Shown here piece by piece: positions 16,550-26,716 of a stretch of 64,000 nucleotides of DNA; position 1 is the first letter of the stretch; each line of letters opens with the position of its first letter. The DNA comes from an uncultured Aeromonadales bacterium (lineage in GTDB: Bacteria; Pseudomonadota; Gammaproteobacteria; Enterobacterales; Succinivibrionaceae). The notes under the pieces were generated by a model that searched no databases, had not been told where the DNA came from, and saw nothing but the letters and a program-made list of their open reading frames with translations. The stretch lies in the NCBI GenBank assembly GCA_902782145.1, contig CACZLZ010000007.1:1-64000 (forward strand), given 5' to 3'. The position numbers were made by a program, and so were the translations under genes.

Positions 16550-16717
16550 TTACTTGATCTTGCCTTCCTTGTAGATCACATGCTTGCGCACCACGGGATC
16601 ATACTTCTTGATCTCCATCTTCTGGGTCATGGTACGCTTGTTCTTGGTGGTGGTGTAGAAATGACCAGTGCCTGCAGTTGAGTTCAGGCGGATCTTCTCA
16701 CGGGTTCCCTTTGCCAT
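16550..16717 (-). CDS. rpmG: 50S ribosomal protein L33
   Basis: 55-residue ribosomal protein of the large subunit. It reads [20 protein letters not shown] at the start and ends in [11 protein letters not shown], with the family TTTKNKRT and KKYDP segments. The zinc-binding cysteines seen in some L33 forms are absent, so this is the Cys-minus type. It lies 14 bases after rpmB in the same operon. Confidence 0.96.
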   Translation of the reverse strand: MAKGTREKIRLNSTAGTGHFYTTTKNKRTMTQKMEIKKYDPVVRKHVIYKEGKIK

Positions 16718-16731
16718 TTGATTCTAACTCC

Positions 16732-16968
16732 TCAAATCTTCTCGCCGCGGGCGCGCATATCAGCCAGAACGGCATCAATACCAACCTTGTCAATGATGCG
16801 CATGGCCTTGGCGGTCAGACGCAACCTGACAAAGCGCTTCTCACTCTCCACCCAGAAGCGGTGGAACTGGATATTGGGCAGAAAACGGCGGCGGGTCGCA
16901 TTGTTAGCATGGGAACGGTTGTTGCCCACTGCCGGACGCTTTCCGGTAACCTGACATTCTCTTGACAT
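16732..16968 (-). CDS. rpmB: 50S ribosomal protein L28
   Basis: 78-residue large-subunit protein: [17 protein letters not shown], then [14 protein letters not shown] and a C-terminal [16 protein letters not shown]. It is preceded by GGAG and followed directly by rpmG, as in other gammaproteobacteria. RadC, which separates this pair from dfp in E. coli, is missing here. Confidence 0.97.
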   Translation of the reverse strand: MSRECQVTGKRPAVGNNRSHANNATRRRFLPNIQFHRFWVESEKRFVRLRLTAKAMRIIDKVGIDAVLADMRARGEKI

Positions 16969-17142
16969 GTTAACTCCAAAAATTGAAATTCGTCCTTGTC
17001 AGCCCGAGGCTTGCCACCTGGTACGGCTGACAGTTGAGGCGGACAGTCCTCCCAGGGATCATCATCTGTTCCTGAGGATCCGCACTGCCAAAATTTGTGC
17101 GACAAGTCCCGTACAGGGCTCACCGCCTGCAAAAACCAGAGC

Positions 17143-17170
17143 ATTATATCACAAGGATCACATTGCTCAA
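17143..17170 (-). promoter_or_regulatory. Strong promoter of rpmB-rpmG
   Basis: -35 TTGAGC (17170-17165), 16-base spacer, perfect -10 TATAAT (17148-17143) on the minus strand, giving a leader of roughly 165 bases. The rest of the 16969-17297 gap shows no gene. Confidence 0.75.
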
Positions 17171-17297
17171 ACAGATGTTTGATCCTGATCAGAAAACCGC
17201 AGTAAGGGCTTCCCGGATGCTCAGATCAGTTCCAGAAGGCCATTTGAAGGTCAACCAGCAGCTGTCAGAGATCTCATCTGATCATGACACGCCCATG

Positions 17298-17325
17298 AAA
17301 AAGGCCCGGAGGGAAGCTCCGGGCC
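17298..17325 (-). terminator. Rho-independent terminator of mscS
   Basis: A 9-bp stem GGCCCGGAG/CTCCGGGCC with a 5-base loop is followed on the minus strand by TTTTTC. A second perfect hairpin (GTGCTCTGCCC/GGGCAGAGCAC, 17333-17357) lies between it and the mscS stop codon. Confidence 0.8.
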
Positions 17326-17367
17326 GGGATCCGTGCTCTGCCCCACAGGGCAGAGCACGGAGGACAA

Positions 17368-18222
17368 TCAGCGCTCGTAGAACACCGGAATGGTGATGCC
17401 GGCATCCTGCAGTGCCTTCTTGGCGCTCTCCAGGTACACAGCGATGACGGTGAAGTAGTTGGCGTTGCTGGTCCAGACCTTGATGGACATGCGCACAGCA
17501 TGGTTGGTCAGGGCCTCAACGGTCACTGAGGGAGCCTTGGACTGATCCACGATATCCATGCCGGCGGCAACCTTCTCCAGGATCTCCTTGACCTTGGCGA
17601 TGTCGGAGTCGTAGGCCACATTGATGTTCATATCCACCCGGCGGTCAGGCATTCTGGACACGTTGACGATGTTGCCGGACAGGATGGCGCCGTTGGGCAC
17701 GATCACCTGCTTGTTGTCCACGGTCAGCAGGGTGGTGGTGAAGATGCTAACTTCCTGGACGGTGCCCTCAGCGCCCCCGGCGATGATGTACTCACCAACC
17801 TTGATGGGACGGAAGAAGATCAGGATGACGCCGGAGGAGAAGTTGGACAGGGAGCCCTGGAGGGCCATGCCGACGGCCAGGGATGCGGCACCGATGATAG
17901 CCACGAGAGAGGTGGTCTGGATCCCCAGGTGATCCATGGCGGCGATGAAGAAGGCCGCCAGGGCGACGAACTTGGCCAGCTCGCCCACAAAGTGGCTGAT
18001 GGTGGGGTCGATCTTGCGGTTGTCCATGATCTTGATGAGGATGTAACGGACAAACTTGGCCACCACGAAGCCGGCGATCAGGATCAGGATGGAAACAGCC
18101 ACCCGGATCCCCATGTCGATCAGGAAGGTCTGATGGGTCTCCCACCATTTCATGGCCATGGACAGGGACTCACCGGCCTTGTCCGCCATGTTGCTCACAG
18201 TAGAAGCAGTAGTATCTGCCAT
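17368..18222 (-). CDS. mscS: Small-conductance mechanosensitive channel MscS
   Basis: Inner-membrane channel that opens under hypo-osmotic shock. Three membrane segments are visible at about residues 32-50, 73-92 and 100-125. The third carries the Gly/Ala-rich pore helix AAFFIAAMDHLG and IGAASLAVGMALQGSLSNFSSG, followed by the beta domain GEYIIAGGAEGTVQEVSIF. At 284 residues it is the normal MscS size. The start at 18222 follows GGAG at eight bases; an upstream ATG at 18246 is less likely. It is inserted between rpmB and dut, an arrangement different from E. coli. Confidence 0.93.
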   Translation of the reverse strand: MADTTASTVSNMADKAGESLSMAMKWWETHQTFLIDMGIRVAVSILILIAGFVVAKFVRYILIKIMDNRKIDPTISHFVGELAKFVALAAFFIAAMDHLGIQTTSLVAIIGAASLAVGMALQGSLSNFSSGVILIFFRPIKVGEYIIAGGAEGTVQEVSIFTTTLLTVDNKQVIVPNGAILSGNIVNVSRMPDRRVDMNINVAYDSDIAKVKEILEKVAAGMDIVDQSKAPSVTVEALTNHAVRMSIKVWTSNANYFTVIAVYLESAKKALQDAGITIPVFYER

Positions 18223-18255
18223 TTGAAAATCTCCAGTAAAAGTCATTGGGTCCCG

Positions 18256-18714
18256 TCAGCTAGTGCCGGTGTGTCCGAAGCCGCCCTGCCCCCTTGAGGT
18301 TTCCTCAAAGCTGTCCACCAGCCTAAATTCAGCCTGGATCACCGGCAGGAAAACCAGCTGGGCGATGCGGTCACCCGCATTCACGGTAAAGGGTGCGCCG
18401 GACCGGTTCCACAGAGACACCATCAGGGGTCCCTGGTAGTCGGAGTCAATCAGGCCCACCAAGTTTCCCAGCACAATGCCGTGCTTATGTCCCAGGCCGG
18501 AACGGGGGAGAATTGTAGCACAGATCCCAGGATCCCCGATATGGATCGCAATTCCCGTAGGGATGAGCACCGTCTCCCCCGGGGCGATGATCCGGAACTG
18601 CTCCGGGAGCATGGCCCTGAGATCCATGCCCGCAGATCCCGGGGAGCCGCGCTCCGGCAGGGGGAATTCCCGGCCAATGCGGGGATCAAGTATTTTGAGA
18701 TCAATGGCTTTCAT
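18256..18714 (-). CDS. dut: dUTP diphosphatase Dut
   Basis: Homotrimeric enzyme hydrolysing dUTP to dUMP, keeping uracil out of DNA and supplying thymidylate synthesis. The five family motifs are visible: [42 protein letters not shown], and the C-terminal arm [12 protein letters not shown]. The ATG at 18714 follows CAGGAG; the open frame upstream is GC-rich read-through. 152 residues, the usual size. It lies downstream of coaBC, as in E. coli, with about 220 bases between. Confidence 0.96.
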   Translation of the reverse strand: MKAIDLKILDPRIGREFPLPERGSPGSAGMDLRAMLPEQFRIIAPGETVLIPTGIAIHIGDPGICATILPRSGLGHKHGIVLGNLVGLIDSDYQGPLMVSLWNRSGAPFTVNAGDRIAQLVFLPVIQAEFRLVDSFEETSRGQGGFGHTGTS

Positions 18715-18937
18715 GACTGCTCCTGATGACGGTTGAAAAGTTAAATGGGTGAACGGTAAATGATGATGGGAAAATAGTAAGGAGAACAGGGGATCCGGCA
18801 GTGTGGGGTGCAGCGGCGCAGGATCCCGGAACAGAACGGCATGCGCACGATCCGCCCCGCCCCCGGCTCCGGAACCCCGGGATCCGGAGAGTTGCAGTCC
18901 TGCGGTGGATGGCGGCGAGGATCCGCCGCCCGGCACC

Positions 18938-20155
18938 TCACACCGGGGCGGACTCACGGCTCTGCCGATCCAGGAGATCATTGATCTCACTGATGATCCT
19001 CAGGGCCATGTCCTCCTTCCGCATCCGGGGCAGGCTCACCTCCCGGCCGTCCCGGAAGATCATGAGGGCCGCATTGTCCTCCGAGCCGAAGCCGGTCTCG
19101 GTGGATGACACGTCATTGGCCACAATAAGATCCAGATCCTTGGTCGCAAGCTTGTGCCGGGCATACTCCGCCAGATGCTCCGTCTCCGCGGCAAAGCCCA
19201 CCGCCAGGACGGTGTCCAGACCGGCTATGGTCCGGATGATGTCGGGATTGGGCACCAGGGTGAGCTTCAGGGACTCCTCGCCGCACTTCTTGATCTTGTT
19301 CCTGGCGGCATGATCCGGCCGGAAGTCCGCCACGGCCGCACAGCCCACAAAGCAGTCGGCCTCCTTGGCCTCCCGCCAGGCGGCGTCCATCATCTCGGCA
19401 GCCGTGCGCACCGGAATAAGATCCACCGCCGGGGGCGGATCCAGGGTCACCGGTCCTGAGATCAGCCGGACACGCCACCCCAGCATGGCCGCCGCCCCTG
19501 CCAGGGCATAGCCCATCCTGCCGGAGCTGCGGTTGGTCAGGGTGCGCACCGGATCCAGGGGCTCCTCCGTAGGTCCGGCGGTGATCACCATGGTGCCCCG
19601 GATCTGGCCGGGACGCAGCAGGAGATCCGCGGCCTCACGGAAGATCGCCTCCGGGGCGCTCATGCGGCCCGGGCCGCTCTCCCCGCAGGCCTGCCAGCCA
19701 ACATCAGGTCCCACAAAATGCACCCCCCGCTCCCTCAGGGTGCGGATGTTGGCGGCGGTGGCGGGATTCTCATACATGGCACAGTTCATGGCCGGCGCCG
19801 CCAGCACCGGGATCCGGGCGGCCAGAAGGCAGCAGGTGAGCAGGTTGTCGGCGATCCCCCCGGCCATCTTGGCCAGAGTATTGGCCGTGGCCGGCGCCAG
19901 GATCAGGAGATCCGCCTCCCGGACAGAGCTGATGTGATCCACAGAGCCGCCGGAGGGGAACAGATCCCGGAGCACCTCCGCGCCGCTGAGGGTTGCCAGG
20001 GTCAGGGGGGTGATGAACTGCTCTGCGGCAGGAGTCATCACCACCCGCACCCCGGCCCCGGCCTTCCGCAGCAGCCGGATAAGCTCACAGCACTTGTAGG
20101 CCGCAATGCCCCCGGTGACCCCCAGCAGGATCCTTTTGCCCTTCAGATATTCCAT
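18938..20155 (-). CDS. coaBC: Phosphopantothenoylcysteine decarboxylase/synthetase CoaBC
   Basis: Bifunctional coenzyme A enzyme (Dfp). The CoaC flavoprotein half shows [19 protein letters not shown] with the active-site His, APAMNCAMY and [10 protein letters not shown] with the catalytic Cys. The CoaB half begins near [25 protein letters not shown] and includes VGFAAET and LIVANDV. The ATG at 20155 has GGGAGGTGAT immediately upstream. 405 residues matches the family. Confidence 0.96.
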   Translation of the reverse strand: MEYLKGKRILLGVTGGIAAYKCCELIRLLRKAGAGVRVVMTPAAEQFITPLTLATLSGAEVLRDLFPSGGSVDHISSVREADLLILAPATANTLAKMAGGIADNLLTCCLLAARIPVLAAPAMNCAMYENPATAANIRTLRERGVHFVGPDVGWQACGESGPGRMSAPEAIFREAADLLLRPGQIRGTMVITAGPTEEPLDPVRTLTNRSSGRMGYALAGAAAMLGWRVRLISGPVTLDPPPAVDLIPVRTAAEMMDAAWREAKEADCFVGCAAVADFRPDHAARNKIKKCGEESLKLTLVPNPDIIRTIAGLDTVLAVGFAAETEHLAEYARHKLATKDLDLIVANDVSSTETGFGSEDNAALMIFRDGREVSLPRMRKEDMALRIISEINDLLDRQSRESAPV

Positions 20156-20383
20156 ATCACCTCCCTTGCCCGCTCCGGCGCCGCCGTAAAGCCCGGACAC
20201 AGCGCCGATCCGAGCCACAGGTCACCGGTGCCCTGCCCCTCACGGCATGACTCCGGCATGCGCCCGGAAAAAAAAACGCAGGGCACAGGCGCACTGCCGC
20301 CCAGCCCTGTCTCATCCGCCCCGGCGCCGGCACTTGCCAGCCCTGGGCATGTTCCGGCGCCCCGCGGGACGCCGACCCGCGCC

Positions 20384-21151
20384 TCACACGTGACGGCGCA
20401 GATCCGGCAGCCTGGCGGAGAGCCGGGGCACCGGCAGATAGCTGTCCTTCAGCCTCTGATCGTGAATATAAGTGTTGTCGATGTGGATCCGCCAGTTCCG
20501 GCCCAGCTTCTCCTTCAGAAGGGCGACAATCCGGGCATAGCTGTAGGCATCCTCGGCATTGCTGTCCACATGGAAGAGGCCGTACCAGCGCTCGTTGATG
20601 CAGCGCATGATCACCCCGGCGGTGTCCTCCAGATAGGCGCAGGCGGGGATCCAAAGCTCCGAGCAGGTTACCCGGCCGTTCTTCTCCTGCTCCTGATCCA
20701 GGTGGTGCACCATGTTGTTCCCCTGGCCGTCCTCGCCGATCTGCCAGCCCAGGCGCAGGACGCAGGACTTCATGCTGGCGTTGCGCACCGCCTGCTCGCA
20801 GCGGATCTTGTACTGGCCGTAGGACTCATTGCTGTCGGTGACGTCGCTGATGACATAGGGGCCGTTGCGGCGGTTGCTGTACACCATAGCGGTGCTGGTG
20901 AACACCATGGGAATGGAGTTGATCCCGGCAAAATGGGACAGGAGCCCCGCCCAGCGCTCCGAGCCGTAGGCCAGGTGGACAATGCCGCACAGATCCATCC
21001 GGGAGAGGAACATGTTGCTCTCATAGAGATCCTCGGGATCCACCACCTTCCGGGGCCAGGGAATGATGTCATAGCCCTGGGAGCGGGCCAGATCCGCCAC
21101 CCGGGGTCCCACCGTGCCGTGAAGGCCGGTTACAAGCAGTCTTCGAGACAT
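20384..21151 (-). CDS. Extended SDR, NAD-dependent epimerase/dehydratase-like
   Basis: 255-residue Rossmann oxidoreductase with the N-terminal dinucleotide motif VTGLHGTVG and the active-site YGQYK (YxxxK), preceded by VFTSTAMVYSN. It resembles RmlD/dTDP-sugar reductase or UDP-sugar epimerase families. Substrate unknown; a nucleotide sugar is the best guess because the window is rich in LPS genes. It sits between pyrE and coaBC where slmA is found in E. coli, and is not related to slmA. 224 bases of sequence without a gene separate it from coaBC. Confidence 0.78.
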   Translation of the reverse strand: MSRRLLVTGLHGTVGPRVADLARSQGYDIIPWPRKVVDPEDLYESNMFLSRMDLCGIVHLAYGSERWAGLLSHFAGINSIPMVFTSTAMVYSNRRNGPYVISDVTDSNESYGQYKIRCEQAVRNASMKSCVLRLGWQIGEDGQGNNMVHHLDQEQEKNGRVTCSELWIPACAYLEDTAGVIMRCINERWYGLFHVDSNAEDAYSYARIVALLKEKLGRNWRIHIDNTYIHDQRLKDSYLPVPRLSARLPDLRRHV

Positions 21152-21185
21152 TTGATCCTCCTTCTTCCGCCGAGACGCCCGGTCC

Positions 21186-21839
21186 TCAGGCCGGGGTCAC
21201 GGCAGCGTATTTCCGCCGGTACTCCCGGACCGCCTCCAGGCTTGCGCTGTCGGTGCCCATCTCCTCCAGGTGGGCCACCAGATCATCCAGCCGGATGATG
21301 GAGACCACCCGGACCCCCAGATCCCGCTCAATCTCCTGGATGGCCGAAAGCTCGCCGGTGCCCCGCTCCTGGCGGTCCAGGGACACCAGGACCCCGGCCA
21401 GCTCCGCCCCGCCCCCGCGGATGATCTCCACGGAGCCCCTGACGGCGGTACCGGCGGTGATGACGTCATCCACCAGCATCACCCGGCCCTTCAGCTCTGA
21501 TCCGATGAGGCTGCCGCCCTCGCCGTGATCCTTGGCCTCCTTGCGGTTGCAGATCCAGGGCACATCCCGGTGATGGATCTCCGCCAGCTGCACCGCCGTG
21601 GCGGAGGCAATGGGGATCCCCTTGTAGGCGGGGCCGAAAAGGGCGTCATACTCAATGCCCGAGTCCTCCAGGGCGGCGGCATAATAGCGGCCCAGGCGGG
21701 CAAGATCGCCCCCGGTGCAGAAATGACCGGCATTGAAGAAATAGGGGCTGATCCTGCCGGACTTCAGGGTGAAACTGCCAAAGCGCAGCGCATTCCGGGA
21801 AAGGGCGAACTCAATGAACTCCCGCTGATAGTCTTTCAT
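21186..21839 (-). CDS. pyrE: Orotate phosphoribosyltransferase PyrE
   Basis: Converts orotate and PRPP to orotidine monophosphate in pyrimidine synthesis. Motifs are [25 protein letters not shown], and the PRPP-binding [18 protein letters not shown]. 217 residues as expected. The ATG at 21839 follows GGAGATCATC and begins the family N-terminus [13 protein letters not shown]. It is divergent from yicC. Confidence 0.96.
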   Translation of the reverse strand: MKDYQREFIEFALSRNALRFGSFTLKSGRISPYFFNAGHFCTGGDLARLGRYYAAALEDSGIEYDALFGPAYKGIPIASATAVQLAEIHHRDVPWICNRKEAKDHGEGGSLIGSELKGRVMLVDDVITAGTAVRGSVEIIRGGGAELAGVLVSLDRQERGTGELSAIQEIERDLGVRVVSIIRLDDLVAHLEEMGTDSASLEAVREYRRKYAAVTPA

Positions 21840-22001
21840 GATGATCTCCGCTGTTGCCGTATCCGGCGGCATGGAACCTGCTCCGGGCCCCGCCGCAGGC
21901 GGAGTCCGCCGGCGGATCCCGGAATCTCCCGGGGCAAACCGCCGCATTTGGTGTATTATATCAGCATGGGATCTTATCCGTCAGTACAGGAGGCAGCAGC
22001 A

Positions 22002-22862
22002 GTGATAAGCAGCATGACAGGCTATGCGTCAGTGGAGCGCAGGACCGCCAGTGGGACCCTCATCTGGGATCTGCGCTCAGTGAACCACCGCTATCTGGAA
22101 AACTACTTCAAACTGCCCGACAGTCTCAAGGGCACCGAGGCGATCCTCCGGGAGCTCCTCCGCTCCGGTCTGGATCGAGGCAAGGTGGAGGCCACACTGC
22201 AGTTCAGACCCGCCGGCACCGCCGCCGGGGTGAAACTCAGCCCCGCAGCGCTCCACGCCGCCGCCATGGCCCGGCTCCTCCGGCAGGAACTGGGAGAGGA
22301 CAGCGCACTGATTGATCCCGCCGCCATCCTGGCCCTGCCCGGGATCCTGGACGGGGACACCGATGACGACTCCCTTAGGAAGGAGGCGGAGGACAGTTTC
22401 CGGGAGGCTCTGGCTCAGCTGAAGGAGGCCCGGAAGCGGGAGGGAGCGAAACTGGAGGCGGTGCTCCTGTCCAAACTGGAGGCTGTGGAGGCGGAAGTGG
22501 CCCGGATCCGTGCCCTGATGCCCGAGATCCTGGCCTGGCAGCGGGAAAAACTGACCAAGGCCCTGGAGACGGTAAAGTCCTCCACGGATCCCTCCCGGGT
22601 GGAGCAGGAGCTGATCCTGGTGGCCCAGCGTCTGGACGTGGCCGAGGAGATGGACCGGCTCACCGCCCATGTCAGCGAGGTCAGGGACATTCTGCGCCGG
22701 GGCGGATCCTGCGGCCGGAAGCTGGACTTCATGATGCAGGAGTTCAACCGGGAGACCAACACCATCGCCTCCAAGTCCATCAGCACCGGAGTCACCGCCT
22801 CCGCCGTGGAACTGAAGGTGATCATTGAGCAGATGCGGGAACAGATCCAGAACATCGAGTAA
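22002..22862 (+). CDS. yicC: YicC family endoribonuclease
   Basis: YicC/YloC-type protein, now regarded as an endoribonuclease family. The N-terminal domain starts ISSMTGYASVERR and contains LRSVNHRYLENYFKLP, and the C-terminal DUF1732 contains RRGGSCGRKLDFMMQEFNRE and TNTIASKS. A GTG at 22002 is chosen because AGGAGG stands eight bases upstream and the product (286 residues) then matches E. coli YicC in length and first residues. gmk follows 83 bases downstream. Confidence 0.94.
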   Translation: MISSMTGYASVERRTASGTLIWDLRSVNHRYLENYFKLPDSLKGTEAILRELLRSGLDRGKVEATLQFRPAGTAAGVKLSPAALHAAAMARLLRQELGEDSALIDPAAILALPGILDGDTDDDSLRKEAEDSFREALAQLKEARKREGAKLEAVLLSKLEAVEAEVARIRALMPEILAWQREKLTKALETVKSSTDPSRVEQELILVAQRLDVAEEMDRLTAHVSEVRDILRRGGSCGRKLDFMMQEFNRETNTIASKSISTGVTASAVELKVIIEQMREQIQNIE

Positions 22863-22945
22863 GCCTTCCGGGGATCCCGGGAAACTCACTCCCGCCGGAT
22901 CCCGGACATCCGGTTCCACCGGAACCATCAGCGGAGCACACAGCC

Positions 22946-23578
22946 ATGAACTTTGCGGCCAACCTGTTTATCATCTCGGCAGCCAGCGGGGCGGGGAAAT
23001 CCACCATGCTCCGCCGCCTTTTTGCGGAGCTTTCCCCAGTCAGCCCCATGAAGTTTTCCGTCTCCCACACCACCCGGGCCATGCGGGAGGGGGAGACCAA
23101 CGGGGTGGAATACCACTTCGTCACCCAGGAGCGGTTCCGTGAGATGATTGCGGAGAATGACTTTCTGGAATGGGCCGAAGTCTTCGGCAACTATTACGGC
23201 ACCTCAAGAAGCGCCGTGGAGGAGTGTCTGTCCCAGGGAACCGACGTGTTCCTGGACATTGACTGGCAGGGGGCGCGGCAGATCCGGAAGGTCTTTCCCG
23301 GAGCCCGGTCGGTGTTCATCCTGCCCCCTGGTCTGGATGAGCTGAGAAGGCGCCTGGAGGGCCGGGGGCAGGACAGCCCGGAGATCATCGCCGGGCGCAT
23401 GGAAAAGGCCCGGGGTGAGATTGTGCATTATGACGAATATGACTATGTCATCGTCAACGACGATCTGGACGAGGCCTGCCGGCAGCTGAAAGCGGTGGTC
23501 ACCGCGGAGCGAACCCGCCTGTCCTGCCAGAAGATCCGCCAGGCGGATCTGATCTCCCGGCTCCTGTCCGGATCCTGA
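22946..23578 (+). CDS. gmk: Guanylate kinase
   Basis: Phosphorylates GMP/dGMP to the diphosphate. P-loop SAASGAGKSTMLRRL at residues 11-25, the GMP-binding SVSHTTRAMREGE and GVEYHFV, and DIDWQGARQIR are all present. 210 residues, normal. In many relatives gmk is followed by rpoZ-spoT; here rpoZ is 6 kb away and spoT is not in the window. Confidence 0.97.
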   Translation: MNFAANLFIISAASGAGKSTMLRRLFAELSPVSPMKFSVSHTTRAMREGETNGVEYHFVTQERFREMIAENDFLEWAEVFGNYYGTSRSAVEECLSQGTDVFLDIDWQGARQIRKVFPGARSVFILPPGLDELRRRLEGRGQDSPEIIAGRMEKARGEIVHYDEYDYVIVNDDLDEACRQLKAVVTAERTRLSCQKIRQADLISRLLSGS

Positions 23579-23636
23579 CTTCCAAAGTTCCCGGCGCCGC
23601 CGCCGGGGATGAACCTGACGCCCCTGCCCCGGAGCC

Positions 23637-25298
23637 TCAGGAGGAGGAGGAGGAGGAGACAGATCCGCCGGCGCTGTTCTCAGCGTCAGGCGGAAGGAGT
23701 TCCTCCATCTTCGGGGTGTTCATAATGGCATCGTCCGTCCGGGGTTGCAGCTCCCGCCGGGCATCAAAGCTCCGGTGCTCCGCAATCTCCGTGGGCCAGC
23801 CGTTCTCATTCTGGATCCTGACCTCTGCCATAAGCTCCGATCCCCTGAGGTAATGCCCCGCCAGCCAGCCGTCGGGCAGTGTCAGGATCAGTTTGCCGTC
23901 CTCCAGGGTGAAGACAAACTTGGGGATGGTGCCCTCAGTGCGCCGGATGCACATGATGATGGCAAAGCGCAGGATCCGGGCCAGGCGGCAGGCCTGCTCA
24001 AAGGACACCGCATGCTGCCGGCGCAGGGGCTCCAGTTTGAAGCCGTCCCGCTGATTGTAAAGCAGGGCCGACAGCAGGAGCTTCTGGGCCAGGGTGAAGC
24101 CCGGCATGTCAATGTTCTCCACGATGTAGGCCGCATGCTGGGGCGCCCGGCGGTACTCAATGCACAGCCCCAGTTCGTACAGCGCCGAGGCCCGGCACAG
24201 GATCACCCGTCCGCAGCTGTCATCCAGATCCCAGAACTGTCGCATCTGCTCGAAGATCTTCATGCTCACCGCCTCCACCCGGCGGCCCTGCTCCGGATCC
24301 AGCTGGTAGCGGGAGATCATGCTGCTGACGGTGCGCAGCTGGGCGTCCCCGAAGACGCCGCCGGTGAGTTGGCTGCTGGCGGCAATCATGCTGTACACCA
24401 GACCCTCCCGGAGGGCCCCTCCGGCCATGACCAGTTCCCGGATCCCGAAGATCCTGAACAGCGCAATGAGCACCGCCAGCCCCGAGGGGAACACCGCCAG
24501 CCGATCCGGCTCCAGAGAGCAGATCTGGAGGCGGTCCATGCTACCGCAGGCAACAGCCTGCTCCATGAGCTCCAGAAGCTTCTCCAGGGTCACTGTCTCG
24601 CACTGGCCCTGGGCAATGATGATCTCCTGCAGGGCCTGGAGGGTGCCCGAAGCCCCCACGCAGATCCCCCAGCCCAAGGAGCGGTACTCCTGGGCAATGC
24701 CGGAAAAGATCCTCTCGGCCTCAGCAATGGCCTCGTCAAAGTTGCTCCGGGAAAGCTGCCGATCGGCAAAGAAACGGTTGAGCCAGGTGACACAGCCCAG
24801 GGGCAGGCTGTTCATGAGCTTGACGTCCACCCCCTCACCCAGAATGATCTCGGTGCTGGCGCCGCCGATGTCGATCACCAGGCGGTTGCCGATGCCGCTG
24901 GAGGTCCAGGACACCCCCTGGTAGATGGTCTGGGCCTCCTCAAGGCCGGAGATCACATCCACCCGGTGCCCCAGGATCTCCTCGGCCACCCGGACAAAGG
25001 TGGAGGAGTTCCCGGCGATCCGCAGGGTGGCAGTGCCCACGATCCTGATGTTCTCCGGGGGAATGTCCTGCAGCTGCTCGGCGAAGAGTCTCAGACAGTC
25101 CCAGCCCCGCTCCATGGCCTCCCGGCTGAGCATATTGTCCTGATCCAGCCCCGAGGCCAGGCGCACCCGGCGCTTGACCTTGGAGACCACCCGGATGGCC
25201 CCGTGGATCTGGCGCACCACCAGCATATGAAAGCTGTTGGAGCCCAGATCAATGGAGGCAAACAGCGGCGAAGACTGGCCGCTCTCACCGTCGTCCAT
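23637..25298 (-). CDS. gppA: Exopolyphosphatase/guanosine pentaphosphate phosphatase (Ppx/GppA)
   Basis: Ppx/GppA phosphatase, acting on polyphosphate or pppGpp. The ASKHA-fold motifs are ASIDLGSNSFHMLVV, VGTATLRIAGNS, VIDIGGASTEIILG and GICVGASGT, followed by the HD-like C-terminal half. GppA is preferred over Ppx because the neighbours rhlB and trxA are those of E. coli gppA. The ATG at 25298 overlaps the 3' end of rhlB by 14 bases. The C-terminus ends in a run of six serines encoded by a GGAGGA repeat (23640-23660). Confidence 0.9.
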   Translation of the reverse strand: MDDGESGQSSPLFASIDLGSNSFHMLVVRQIHGAIRVVSKVKRRVRLASGLDQDNMLSREAMERGWDCLRLFAEQLQDIPPENIRIVGTATLRIAGNSSTFVRVAEEILGHRVDVISGLEEAQTIYQGVSWTSSGIGNRLVIDIGGASTEIILGEGVDVKLMNSLPLGCVTWLNRFFADRQLSRSNFDEAIAEAERIFSGIAQEYRSLGWGICVGASGTLQALQEIIIAQGQCETVTLEKLLELMEQAVACGSMDRLQICSLEPDRLAVFPSGLAVLIALFRIFGIRELVMAGGALREGLVYSMIAASSQLTGGVFGDAQLRTVSSMISRYQLDPEQGRRVEAVSMKIFEQMRQFWDLDDSCGRVILCRASALYELGLCIEYRRAPQHAAYIVENIDMPGFTLAQKLLLSALLYNQRDGFKLEPLRRQHAVSFEQACRLARILRFAIIMCIRRTEGTIPKFVFTLEDGKLILTLPDGWLAGHYLRGSELMAEVRIQNENGWPTEIAEHRSFDARRELQPRTDDAIMNTPKMEELLPPDAENSAGGSVSSSSSS

Positions 25299-26661
25299 AG
25301 CCTCTTCCCCTCTGGGTCCGGGTGCTATCCCGTCCGCTTCCGCTGCGGCCGGAGGAACGGCGCCGGGAATCTCCGCCGCCGCTCCGGGATCGCCGTCCCC
25401 GGTCACCGGATCCGCCGGATCCCCCGGGGCGCCGCTCCGGCCGGTCAGCGCCGTAATGAACCACATGGCGCACCACCGGAGGCTCCATCAGGGCGTCGGG
25501 ATCATAGTCCGACACCGGGATCTTGTGGCGGATGTACTCCTCAATGCGCTCCAGGTTGCACACATACTTCTCACAGGCGAAGGAGATGGCCTTGCCCGTC
25601 TCCCCCGCCCGGCCGGTGCGGCCGATGCGGTGGACGTAATCCTCGCAGTCATCCGGCAGATCATAGTTGAACACATGGGATACCTTGGGGAAGTGGAGAC
25701 CCCGGGAGGCCACGTCCGTGGCCACCAGGAAGTCCAGCTCCCCATCCATGAACTGCTTCACCGTCCGTGTCCGGGAGCTCTGGGGCATGGAGCCGATAAG
25801 CAGCCCCGCCCTCAGCTCATCCGCCTCCAGATAGGAGAATACCCGCTCCGCACAGGCCCGGGTGTTGGTGAACACCATAGCCTTGTCCGGCCACTCCTCC
25901 TCAATGAGGGTCAGCAGCAGGGGGATCTTGTCATCCAGGGAGGGGAAGAACATCTCCTCGGTCACAGTGTCCGCCGTGACATGATCTGCCGCGGCAGCAG
26001 ACACGGACACGGGATCATTCATGAAATCATAGGACAACTCCTGCACCCGGTAGCTCAGGGTGGCGGAGAACAGCATGCTCAGGCGTCTGTCCGGTGCGGG
26101 CAGGTGGCGGAAGATGAAGCGGATATCCTTGATGAAGCCCAGATCAAACATCCGGTCGGCCTCGTCCAGGACAAAGTAGCGGATGCGGCTGAAATGCACC
26201 ACGTGGCTGCGGTAGAAGTCGATAACCCGGCCCGGGGTGGCAATGAGGATGTCATTGCCCTGGGACAGCCGCTTGCGCTGGATCTCCAGATCCTCACCGC
26301 CGTAGACAATGCCCACCTTGAAACCCAGATGGCGGTTCACCGCCTCGGCGTCACTGTAGATCTGCTTGGCCAGTTCCCTGGTGGGGGCCACAATCAGTGC
26401 CTTGGTGTAGTCCCGGGCAGAAAGCCGGTTCTCTTCACGATCCAGGAGAAGATGATGGAAAATGCCCGTCAGAAAGGCCAGGGTCTTGCCGGTTCCCGTC
26501 TGGGACTGGCCCTGGACATCCTGGTGGCTCACCAGAAGGGGCACCACCTTGGACTGGATCTGGGTACAGTGCTCAAATCCCAGGGAGGACAGCGCCGCTA
26601 CCAGCTGGGGATGAAGACCGGTTGAGGCGAAGGTGCAACCGGTCAGCAGGTTCTCAGACAT
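25285..26661 (-). CDS. rhlB: ATP-dependent RNA helicase RhlB
   Basis: DEAD-box helicase, associated with RNase E in the degradosome of enterics. The Q motif GFEHCTQIQ, Walker A SQTGTGKT, PTRELA, VLDEADRMFDLGF, SAT and HRIGRTGRAG motifs are in order. The basic C-terminal tail is rich in Arg, Gly and Ser, typical of RhlB. 458 residues. Divergent from trxA, as in E. coli. A perfect 9-bp dyad lies 56 bases upstream of the start. Confidence 0.94.
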   Translation of the reverse strand: MSENLLTGCTFASTGLHPQLVAALSSLGFEHCTQIQSKVVPLLVSHQDVQGQSQTGTGKTLAFLTGIFHHLLLDREENRLSARDYTKALIVAPTRELAKQIYSDAEAVNRHLGFKVGIVYGGEDLEIQRKRLSQGNDILIATPGRVIDFYRSHVVHFSRIRYFVLDEADRMFDLGFIKDIRFIFRHLPAPDRRLSMLFSATLSYRVQELSYDFMNDPVSVSAAAADHVTADTVTEEMFFPSLDDKIPLLLTLIEEEWPDKAMVFTNTRACAERVFSYLEADELRAGLLIGSMPQSSRTRTVKQFMDGELDFLVATDVASRGLHFPKVSHVFNYDLPDDCEDYVHRIGRTGRAGETGKAISFACEKYVCNLERIEEYIRHKIPVSDYDPDALMEPPVVRHVVHYGADRPERRPGGSGGSGDRGRRSRSGGGDSRRRSSGRSGSGRDSTRTQRGRGYGRR

Positions 26662-26716
26662 TGCTCTTACTCTCTTATCTTACGCTTTCTTCTATTGTTT
26701 TCACTTCAGACACACT

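Noticed and set aside
23745..25670. 641-codon frame antisense to gppA and rhlB
   Set aside because: Same cause: high GC leaves the complementary frame open; the sense genes are certain.
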